A stretch of DNA of 64,000 nucleotides, from contig JABHEG010000112.1 in assembly GCA_018676675.1 (NCBI GenBank), forward strand, positions 1-64,000, read 5' to 3'. The translations under genes and the position numbers were made by a program. The stretch is from Lentisphaerota bacterium (GTDB lineage: Bacteria > Verrucomicrobiota > Lentisphaeria > Oligosphaerales > JABHEG01). Below are positions 1 through 7,514 of this stretch, piece after piece. How positions within the stretch are numbered: the first letter of the stretch is position 1; each line of letters begins with the position of its first letter. The notes under the pieces were generated by a model. It did no database searches. It was not told the DNA's origin and was given only the letters and a program-made list of their open reading frames with translations.

Positions 1-1
1 A

Positions 2-58
2 CGGCTGCTTTCCCGTTGACCTGGGGCGAGTGCCCCAGGCTACGATGAGGCCGCCCCG
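2..58 (+). repeat. 57-bp direct repeat, copy 1, with hairpin
   Basis: It matches 399-455 at 53 of 57 positions in the same orientation. It contains a perfect hairpin: ctggggc (21-27), loop gagt, gccccag (32-38). The second copy has one stem mismatch. The two copies are about 340 bp apart in noncoding DNA. Confidence 0.7.
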
Positions 59-398
59 TTGGGGCTGCAAACGACAACACCAGAGGTGAACGAGTCGATA
101 GAGAGGGACGCGCCAAAGCTCGCGCCCCTCATCGTGCTGTTACCGGGCAGGAAGAATGCCCGACTGGCTTCACCCGAGATCAGGCCCGCCGCGGCCCGCC
201 CTCCGTAGCTCAAGGAGCGAAGGGGGGAGGCGACCTTGTTCTTGCGCTGTAGGCGCAACGCATCGTAGCCCGGGGTTAACCGCCGGGCAACCCTGGGACC
301 CGCGTCGCCCGGCAGAGGCCCGTTGCCAGCCAGGGAATCACCACGGGTGTTGTTTCGGGAGTCGACCCGAGGAGTTGAGGTCCCCTCTCAAGGCACGG

Positions 399-455
399 CG
401 GCTGCTTGCCCGTTGACCTGGAGCGAGTGCCCCAGGCTACGGTGAGGCCACCCCG
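399..455 (+). repeat. 57-bp direct repeat, copy 2
   Basis: Second copy of the element at 2-58, differing at four positions (408, 422, 442, 450). The hairpin is at 418-435 with one mismatch in the stem. Confidence 0.7.
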
Positions 456-620
456 GGGCGCCGGGCAACGTACCATACGACGCTGAAGCGTCTCCCCGGC
501 TTCCGCGTGAACGCGGGACTCAGACGAAGACAGGAAAGGCGTACCAAGTTGCTTCTGCAGACCCCGCAAGCGGTGACCGAAGAGCATTGCGGAACGACTC
601 AAGACCGAAGGAATAGCACA

Positions 621-2270
621 ATGATGCGTGGAGCATTCCTGATGTTGACCGCCAGCGCCATGGCCTCTCTTGCTGACGCCCCTCCGAACGCCATCACGAC
701 GGCTGAAGCAATCCGGGCCGAGGCCGTGATGCCCAATGCTGCGGAGGGAGGGCATCCCCTGCCCTTGGCGACGGCCTGGTGCACGGGAAGTCACCGGTGG
801 TCGGAAGGCTGGCGCCCCATTCATCAGCTTGACCTGATCGAGGGAGGGCATTTTCTCCTGCCGTGGTTTGCGCATCCTTCCCGAAGCCGAGAACTGGACG
901 AAGAAGAGGAAACGGCGTTCAGAGACTACTATGAGGCCGCGATCAAGCGTGCGGCCAAGCTCAGACTGCCCCTGACCTTCGTATCGACGCAGTGGGAGTC
1001 GCTGCTGAGCCGCCCCCCATGGTGCGATCTGCCTCCAGAGCAGAATCCAAACGTCGTCGACACCGATGGCAAAATCACCCGGAAGGTGAGTCCCTTTGGA
1101 CCTGTGGCCCCCTGGAAGGAGGCTGGCGGGACTTGGACGGACTCAGCTCGAATGCTTCTGCTTCAGAAATGGTATCCTGACCCGCCATTGATCATTTTCC
1201 TCTCAAACAACGAGCATGGTAAGCTGCGCTGGCACAAGGCTGAGAGCTCGGCACGGTACATGGAGATGTTCGGTGCCGGCCGCAGCGCTGACTTCAAACG
1301 TAAGGTGATCGGTGACGGCTGGGTTGAGCGCTACCGGGCACTCCAGAACGGCATGCGCGAGGGGCTCGTTAGCCCCAACTGGCGGAAGGCGGCCCGCTTC
1401 ATGGGCTATGGTGGGGGTGGACCGGAGTTCTTCGGGCGCTGGGGCGGCTGGGTACACTACTCACTCCACACAAGCACCCGCCTCACACCCTATCCGGCAA
1501 TGTGGGACGGCAACAGTCCGTCCTATTACACCCATGACTGGTGTCCAACGACGGACCACACGACCTGGAGCCCGCAGATTGAGTTCATGAACACGGTCTT
1601 CATGCAGCAGTTGGCCCGCAAACTCAACCCCGATTGGTGGTACGAGTTCAGCACGTGGGACGGACACGAGTGGCCCTGGCGCAAGAAAACACCATCAAAG
1701 GTCATGGTCTATGAACAGGCAGATCAGGTGTGGAACCCGGAACGCTACCAGGGATTCATCCAATTCGGAATGTGGCTGATGCGCCCGCGCGCTGTCCGTG
1801 AATACCGCGGCTGGACGACGCCCTGGGACAAGGCTGAACCGTACTTCATGGCGATCTCAACCGCCGTGGATCGGGTGCACCGGAACGCGACGTTACGTCG
1901 CTGGTGGCGTCACGGCAGCCTGGTACCGAACCGAACCAGGAAGCACCCATACCAAAACGGAATCCCGACAGAATTCCGCGATGTGGATCGCTGGTTCCTG
2001 CTCGACTGTGACGTCAACCCCCAGGAGTTCCCCTGGGACCTGCACTGGAAGGTTCCGGTCTTCGCGCTTGCGCGAACCATCGGCGAGAAACCGAATCGGC
2101 AATGGCTGGTGTACGCCCACGCCCCTCTCGGCGAACGGCGTGGCGTGCGTGTGACCATTCCGCAACACACGAACATCACCATCGATGTACCCCCAATCGG
2201 CGCCTTCTACGAAGTGGACGAAACCACGGACACCGTCAGACGGATCCCTCAAGACGAACGGAACAAATAG
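621..2270 (+). CDS. Secreted protein of unknown function, 549 aa
   Basis: I do not recognise the family. The ATG at 621 is chosen because it follows a gaagga ribosome-binding site and starts a signal-peptide-like stretch (MMRGAFLMLTASAMASLADA); an in-frame upstream start at 507 would bury this signal. The mature protein is soluble in appearance, rich in Trp and Tyr, without transmembrane segments, and has a central Trp/His/Asp-rich part (such as WWYEFSTWDGHEWPW) that could suit a carbohydrate-active protein. That last point is inference only. The downstream neighbour carB is convergent, with a terminator between them. Confidence 0.65.
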   Translation: MMRGAFLMLTASAMASLADAPPNAITTAEAIRAEAVMPNAAEGGHPLPLATAWCTGSHRWSEGWRPIHQLDLIEGGHFLLPWFAHPSRSRELDEEEETAFRDYYEAAIKRAAKLRLPLTFVSTQWESLLSRPPWCDLPPEQNPNVVDTDGKITRKVSPFGPVAPWKEAGGTWTDSARMLLLQKWYPDPPLIIFLSNNEHGKLRWHKAESSARYMEMFGAGRSADFKRKVIGDGWVERYRALQNGMREGLVSPNWRKAARFMGYGGGGPEFFGRWGGWVHYSLHTSTRLTPYPAMWDGNSPSYYTHDWCPTTDHTTWSPQIEFMNTVFMQQLARKLNPDWWYEFSTWDGHEWPWRKKTPSKVMVYEQADQVWNPERYQGFIQFGMWLMRPRAVREYRGWTTPWDKAEPYFMAISTAVDRVHRNATLRRWWRHGSLVPNRTRKHPYQNGIPTEFRDVDRWFLLDCDVNPQEFPWDLHWKVPVFALARTIGEKPNRQWLVYAHAPLGERRGVRVTIPQHTNITIDVPPIGAFYEVDETTDTVRRIPQDERNK

Positions 2271-2334
2271 TCAGGTGGCTCCCGACGTCGACTCCCTGCC
2301 CGCTACGCCCCTGAGTCAGAATCGGGGCAAGAAA

Positions 2335-2370
2335 AAGTCCTGGCAACGAGGGCTCTCGTTGCCAGGACTT
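2335..2370 (-). terminator. Rho-independent terminator of carB
   Basis: A perfect 16-bp stem (2335-2350 with 2355-2370) and a 4-nt loop. Read on the minus strand it ends in a run of five T, just after the carB stop at 2438. The plus-strand side lacks a comparable T run, so it mainly serves carB but may also insulate the convergent gene ending at 2270. Confidence 0.9.
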
Positions 2371-2437
2371 GTGTTTCCAGCTTCTACACGTTCAGTGGGG
2401 CCGCCCCGGACTGGGTGTCCGGGGGCCGTCGACTCAG

Positions 2438-5400
2438 CTACCCGAGATCAGCATGACGCTGCTGCAGGGATTTCATCTCGGCAGTGGCTTCCTTGAACGC
2501 CGCAATGCCGTCGGCAGTGGCTTTGGCCGCCGCGAGGGTCGTCACGTATGGAATCGCGTGCACGATTGCTTCCTTACGCAAGTAAGAGTCATCGTTCCTG
2601 CTGAGCTTGCCGATTGGCGTATTGACGACCATCTGGATCTCGCCGTTGGCGATGGCGTCAACAACATTGGGCCGCCCCTCATGGAGCTTCTTGATTCCGT
2701 CGGCAGCAATCCCGTTGTCCGCCAGAAACCGCCGAGTGCCTTCCGTGGCCAAGATCTTGAACCCGACATCGGTGAATGCCTGGGCAACTTCGGGGAGCCC
2801 CCGACGTTCCTCCTCGGAGACGGAAATCAACACTGTGCCTTCAGTCGGCAGTATGTTCTTGGCGGCTTCCTGGGCCTTGTAGAAGGCCAGCCCCGGCGTT
2901 TCGGCCATTCCGAGCACCTCACCGGTGGAGCGCATCTCCGGCCCCAACAAGGGGTCGACTTCCGGGAACATGTTGAATGGGAACACGGATTCCTTGACGC
3001 CGTAATGCGGGATCTTCTTATGGGTCAAATTGAACTCGCTGAGTTCCTTGCCCAGAAGGATCTCCGTCGCCACGCGGGCCATGGAGAGACCGCAGACCTT
3101 CGAGACCAGCGGAACAGTCCGGGACGCGCGTGGGTTGGCCTCAAGGATGTAGACCTTGTCCTCACAGATCGCGTACTGAATGTTCATCAGGCCGACGACT
3201 TCGAACTCGATGGCGATCTTCCGCGTGTAGTCGCGGATCGTCTCGAGGTGCTTCTCCGGGATGCTGACAGGCGGGATAACGCAGGCCGAGTCTCCAGAGT
3301 GCACGCCGGCCAACTCGATGTGTTCCATCACCGACGGCACGAAGGCGTCTGTACCGTCCGCAATCGCGTCGGCTTCGGCCTCAATCGCGTTCTCCAGGAA
3401 CCTATCAATCAGGATCGGCCGTTCCGGCGTGACCCCGACCGCGGCGGCCACGTACTGCCGCAGCATGTCTTCGTCATGCACGACTTCCATGCCACGCCCA
3501 CCCAGGACGTAGGACGGACGGAGCATCATCGGGTAGCCGATGTCAGCAGCCGCTCTGAGGGCGTCATCAAGATTGGCCGCCATAGCGGACTCCGGCTGCG
3601 GAATGCCGAGTTTGGCCATGATCTGCCGGAAGCGGTCCCGATCCTCGGCCAAGTCGATCTTGTCCGGAGTCGTTCCAAGAATCTTGCAGCCGGCTTCCTG
3701 GAGCTGAGCCGCCAGATTCAGCGGCGTTTGCCCGCCGAACTGCACGATGATCCCTTCCGGCTGCTCAAACTCGTAGATGGCCAGCACGTCTTCGACCGTC
3801 AACGGCTCGAAGTAAAGCCGGTCAGACGTATCAAAGTCCGTCGACACCGTTTCCGGGTTACAGTTGACAATGATGCTCTGGATCCCGTTGTCCTTCAGCG
3901 CGAAGGAGGCATGGCAGCAGCAGTAGTCAAACTCAATGCCCTGACCAATGCGGTAGGGCCCGCCGCCCAGAATCATGATCTTGCGGTCTGCTTCAGTCTT
4001 CTCAAGCTTGTTCGGAGCGTTATAGGTTGAGAAGTAGTAGGCTGCATCCTCAACGCCACTGACCGGCACCGGTTCCCAGCCTTCGACCAGGCCAATCGCC
4101 TTGCGCTGCTCACGAATCGCTGCTTCGTCGATCCCCAGCAATTGCGACAGATAGCGATCGGCAAAGCCATCCTTCTTGGCCCGGGTCAACAGCTCATCGG
4201 GGAGACTCTTCCCCTTGCAGGTCAGAATCTCTTCCTCCAGGACCACCAGTTCCTTCATCTGCTCAAGGAACCAGAGCTTGATGTGAGTCACCTCGTGCAG
4301 AGTTTCCAGGGCTGCCCCCTTGCGCATCGCCTCGTACACCATGAAATGGCGCTCGCTCGAAGGCTCAGCCAGCATCGCCATCAGTTCGGGTAGCGGCTTC
4401 TTGTTGAAGTCCTTCACAAACCCCAGCCCGCTGCGACCGTTCTCAAGTGACCGGATCGCCTTCAGAAAGGACTCTTTGTAGTTTTTCCCAATACTCATCA
4501 CCTCGCCGACTGCCCGCATCTGCGTCCCGAGCTTGTCCTCAACGCCCTTGAATTTCTCAAAGGCCCAGCGGGCAAACTTGACCACAACGTAGTCGCCCGA
4601 CGGCGTGTACTTATCCAGCGTCCCGTCACGCCAGTAGGGGATCTCATCCATGGTCATGCCACCGGCAAGCATGGACGACACCAACGCAATCGGGAAGCCG
4701 GTCGCTTTCGAAGCCAGAGCGGAGGAACGCGATGTTCGGGGATTGATCTCGATGACGACCACACGGTCACTCACCGGGTCATGGGCAAACTGAACGTTCG
4801 TCCCGCCGATCACCTCGATGGCCTCGACGATGGCGTAGGAGAACTTCTGCAGACGGTCCTGGAGTTCCTGGCTGATCGTCATCATCGGGGCCGTGCAGTA
4901 GCTGTCGCCCGTGTGAACGCCCATGGCATCGACGTTCTCGATGAAACAGACCGTGATCAGCTTGTTGTTGGCGTCACGGACGACTTCCAGTTCCAGTTCT
5001 TCCCAGCCCAGAACGGATTCCTCAACCAGGATTTGGTCGACCAGGCTGACTTGGATACCACGCGCCGCAATGACCCGAAGCTCATCGATGTTATAGACGT
5101 GTCCCCCACCGGTCCCGCCCATGGTGTAAGCCGGCCGGATCACAACCGGGTATCCCAACTCTTCAGCCGCCTTCTCGGCCTCTTCCACCGTGTTGACGGC
5201 TTTGCTTTTGGGCATCTCGATACCCAACGAGTTCATCGTGTTCTTGAAAGCAGTCCGATCCTCGCCACGCTCAATCGCGTCGACCTGGACCCCGATAACC
5301 TTGATGCCATACTTCTCAATGATGCCCTTCTGATGCAACTCGGAGGTCAGATTGAGGCCGGTTTGGCCGCCAAGGTTCGGGAGAATGGCGTCCGGTCGCT

Positions 5401-5641
5401 CTTTCTCGATAATCTCGACCATGCGTTCGAAGTTGAGGGGCTCGATATAGGTGGCGTCAGCCATGACCGGATCAGTCATGATTGTGGCCGGGTTGGAATT
5501 AACCAATACAATTGTGTAGCCGAGGTTGCGCAACGCCTTGCATGCCTGTGAACCGGAATAGTCGAATTCACCTGCCTGACCGATCACAATCGGCCCTGAA
5601 CCAATGATCATAACTTTGTCGATATCTGCGATTTTCGGCAC
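2438..5641 (-). CDS. carB: Carbamoyl-phosphate synthase large subunit
   Basis: It makes carbamoyl phosphate from bicarbonate, ammonia and two ATP, for pyrimidine and arginine synthesis. The 1067-aa product has the usual length (about 1070) and the duplicated ATP-grasp layout: the N-half opens with IIGSGPIVIGQAGEFDYSG and the C-half with ILGGGPYRIGQGIEFDYCC. Both halves carry the NPRxSR-type motifs (EINPRTSRSSALASKATG, EANPRASRTVPLVSK), and an MGS-like allosteric domain closes the protein. The GTG at 5641 is preferred: it is preceded by agggag and gives the usual VPKIADIDKVMIIG start, whereas an ATG at 5707 would add an unusual 22-residue extension. No small subunit (carA) lies in the window. 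Confidence 0.97.
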   Translation of the reverse strand: MPKIADIDKVMIIGSGPIVIGQAGEFDYSGSQACKALRNLGYTIVLVNSNPATIMTDPVMADATYIEPLNFERMVEIIEKERPDAILPNLGGQTGLNLTSELHQKGIIEKYGIKVIGVQVDAIERGEDRTAFKNTMNSLGIEMPKSKAVNTVEEAEKAAEELGYPVVIRPAYTMGGTGGGHVYNIDELRVIAARGIQVSLVDQILVEESVLGWEELELEVVRDANNKLITVCFIENVDAMGVHTGDSYCTAPMMTISQELQDRLQKFSYAIVEAIEVIGGTNVQFAHDPVSDRVVVIEINPRTSRSSALASKATGFPIALVSSMLAGGMTMDEIPYWRDGTLDKYTPSGDYVVVKFARWAFEKFKGVEDKLGTQMRAVGEVMSIGKNYKESFLKAIRSLENGRSGLGFVKDFNKKPLPELMAMLAEPSSERHFMVYEAMRKGAALETLHEVTHIKLWFLEQMKELVVLEEEILTCKGKSLPDELLTRAKKDGFADRYLSQLLGIDEAAIREQRKAIGLVEGWEPVPVSGVEDAAYYFSTYNAPNKLEKTEADRKIMILGGGPYRIGQGIEFDYCCCHASFALKDNGIQSIIVNCNPETVSTDFDTSDRLYFEPLTVEDVLAIYEFEQPEGIIVQFGGQTPLNLAAQLQEAGCKILGTTPDKIDLAEDRDRFRQIMAKLGIPQPESAMAANLDDALRAAADIGYPMMLRPSYVLGGRGMEVVHDEDMLRQYVAAAVGVTPERPILIDRFLENAIEAEADAIADGTDAFVPSVMEHIELAGVHSGDSACVIPPVSIPEKHLETIRDYTRKIAIEFEVVGLMNIQYAICEDKVYILEANPRASRTVPLVSKVCGLSMARVATEILLGKELSEFNLTHKKIPHYGVKESVFPFNMFPEVDPLLGPEMRSTGEVLGMAETPGLAFYKAQEAAKNILPTEGTVLISVSEEERRGLPEVAQAFTDVGFKILATEGTRRFLADNGIAADGIKKLHEGRPNVVDAIANGEIQMVVNTPIGKLSRNDDSYLRKEAIVHAIPYVTTLAAAKATADGIAAFKEATAEMKSLQQRHADLG

Positions 5642-6145
5642 GGTGTCATTCTCCCTGTTTTGATTCACGGTCAGAAACGAAAGAAACGGAAAGCGCGAGA
5701 GGTCCACCCCGCTAGACTCGAGGGCGCCCTCTCACGACAACAACTCCTCAACGGCCTTATCCCGGACAGCCACAACCGCTTGCTACTGCCCACACGCATA
5801 CCCGCCGAGACACGTCCCCCGAATCCCGATGCGTAGGAACGTGACTACGGTGATCTGCTTAGTTTTTCGTGACGCGCTCGCGTACCGTAACGACCACCTT
5901 CAGCGATGCAAGGCAGGGCAACGAATTACTGGCTTCCCACACACTCACTCGATGCCCCCTGCCGCTGCCTCTTGCCTCACAATAGGGGGGGGGGGCTAAG
6001 CCAATGCTATTGACTTTCTCTGCCCCCCCCCGTGTCTGGCCGAAGAGTCGCCGGGTGGCACCGCCTCCCACATTGTGTGCTTCTCGAGAGTGGGAGGGGT
6101 TGCCATGCCGCGACCGTCGCCAGAGAAAGTTAATAGCGTTGGGGC
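5642..6145. other. Intergenic region with G/C tracts and a foldback element
   Basis: There is no gene. It contains the region upstream of carB, a run of 11 G (5985-5995), a run of 9 C (6023-6031) and the inverted-repeat element at 6001-6142 described separately. The two homopolymer runs can pair with each other across the left end of the element. Confidence 0.6.
6001..6142. repeat. MITE-like foldback element, copy A (142 bp)
   Basis: The ends are inverted repeats of 22 bp matching at 20 positions: 6001-6022 (ccaatgctattgactttctc plus tg) and 6121-6142. An inner perfect inverted repeat, cctcccac (6064-6071) and gtgggagg (6090-6097), sits inside. A second copy lies in inverse orientation at 37350-37487. 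The block 6044-6080 matches the reverse complement of 37413-37449 at 36 of 37 positions. It encodes no protein. The right end abuts the stop of the URO-D-like gene. Confidence 0.8.
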
Positions 6146-7387
6146 CTACTCAATCACACTGCGGACAATCTCAACCCATTCGCGCAGGCGTTCACGATCG
6201 CCCTGGACGGTGAGGACATCCTTCAGGTTGATCTCGTAGTGACAACCGTACTTCTCCAGGATGTCCCTGCCCTCGGCGATGAGGCGCCGCACGCGGTCCC
6301 GGTCAAACGTCGCACACACCTGATCGGTCGGGTTCGGGCGCCAGGAAATGACGTAATCGCTGCCGATCTGCTCGGCGCATTTCTCGAGATCGGCCGCAGG
6401 AGTCACCGAGATCTGCCTCAGATTCTTGATGTCCCGCAAAATGTCGATCTTGTGGGTGAGATCCTCGCAACACCCGTAAGCACTGGCAGCGAAGCGTTCC
6501 ATGATCGGCTTCTGGTAATCCAGAGCGAAGTCCTTGTGCATCTGCGGGGAAATCCCGGTGAACTCCTGGGACTGCACAAAACACCAGAGGTCCTTGTGCG
6601 TGGCAGGAACGTTGGGGGCGAGGTCAACCGTGTAGTTGCTGTACGGGCACGACTGGATGTACTGATCCGCCCGTGAGATGTCCCCAAGTTCCTCGGCCCG
6701 GTCATGGGCGGCGATGACGGCCTTCTGCATCTTTCCGAGAAGCCGATGGAGACCTTCGGGATTCTCGATCATGTCCATCATCAGCTGGGTCATACCACGC
6801 ATGTTCGTGACGGCCGGCGCGAAGAACTCCCGGAAATACACGGGTACGCGTGAGACATAGATCGGCATGATATCACCAACAGCGTCCTCAAGGAGCTTCC
6901 GGTTTTCAGCCGTCCTCTCCTCGTCAATCCCGTGCTCTACCGGCTGGATCACGTTCAGATCGTCAAGTGATTTGATTGGGGGATCGGGATAGACATCGGC
7001 CGCGCCGCCTTCGAAAGGGCGGCGCCCCTCGTAGGTGCGCCGCGCAAACGGAACGCCCCAGGAGCCCTTCTGAAGCCCCGTGCGCGACGCCTGCAGTGTG
7101 AGATAAGGTTCGAGGAGATAGTCGTCGCCGATGTAGTGATGGTACAACTCGACCCGAAGCTCCTGCTCCTTCTGCCGGAAGAGGGGGTGCTCGCATCGAA
7201 GATTCGTGATCTCCTCAAGCTCGTCGGTGAAAAGGATGACCCAAATCCAGATCATGGGGCGCTCCATCCGGCAGTCGTGGAGCCGGCGCCACTGGTCCTT
7301 TGTTCTGTCTCTGTCCTGGCTCGCCGCCGCGTCCCTGCACCGTTTGGCGAGTTCTCTGAGAATCTTGGCATCGGACTCAATCGTCAT
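6146..7387 (-). CDS. Uroporphyrinogen decarboxylase-like (URO-D family) protein
   Basis: A 413-aa cytoplasmic protein that fits the URO-D-like TIM-barrel family, which in PVC bacteria is mostly made of methyltransferase-like paralogues (MtaA/CmuA relatives) rather than haem enzymes. The features seen are general: the NPEGLHRLLGKM segment, the SWRPNPTD segment near the C-terminus, and the overall length. The ATG at 7387 follows a GGAG site; the open frame extends further upstream without a good start. It is divergent from the glycosidase-like gene at 7515. The substrate is unknown. A RACo-like corrinoid activator at 38251 and a second URO-D-family gene at 54544 hint at corrinoid-dependent methyl transfer; that is inference. 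Confidence 0.7.
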   Translation of the reverse strand: MTIESDAKILRELAKRCRDAAASQDRDRTKDQWRRLHDCRMERPMIWIWVILFTDELEEITNLRCEHPLFRQKEQELRVELYHHYIGDDYLLEPYLTLQASRTGLQKGSWGVPFARRTYEGRRPFEGGAADVYPDPPIKSLDDLNVIQPVEHGIDEERTAENRKLLEDAVGDIMPIYVSRVPVYFREFFAPAVTNMRGMTQLMMDMIENPEGLHRLLGKMQKAVIAAHDRAEELGDISRADQYIQSCPYSNYTVDLAPNVPATHKDLWCFVQSQEFTGISPQMHKDFALDYQKPIMERFAASAYGCCEDLTHKIDILRDIKNLRQISVTPAADLEKCAEQIGSDYVISWRPNPTDQVCATFDRDRVRRLIAEGRDILEKYGCHYEINLKDVLTVQGDRERLREWVEIVRSVIE

Positions 7388-7514
7388 CACAATCTCCCAC
7401 CAGCCGCACTGCTCAACATATCCACAGTCGATGACTGCAGACGACATGCACCGGATGTATCGTAACGAGAAATCTTCCACATTCCACGTTCACAGGCCAA
7501 AAGGATCTGACACC

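Larger units (their letters stand above)
1..620. other. Noncoding leader region rich in hairpins and repeats
   Basis: I see no convincing gene here: open frames exist on both strands but lack family resemblance and overlap each other. The stretch holds a 57-bp direct repeat (separate entries) and several GC-rich inverted repeats, for example around 268-297 (cccgggg...ccgggc). The segment just before 621 carries the ribosome-binding region of the next gene. Similar GC-rich intergenic repeat modules are common in PVC-group genomes, but that comparison is from general memory, not a search. Confidence 0.5.

Noticed and set aside
2369-5551. Long open frames antisense to carB (up to 553 codons)
   Set aside because: They lie opposite a complete, strongly conserved carB, have no family features, and are the usual result of GC-rich codon bias.
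6146-7387. Annotating this gene as hemE
   Set aside because: It lacks convincing haem-enzyme features and context; URO-D-like paralogues in these bacteria are mostly methyltransferase relatives.
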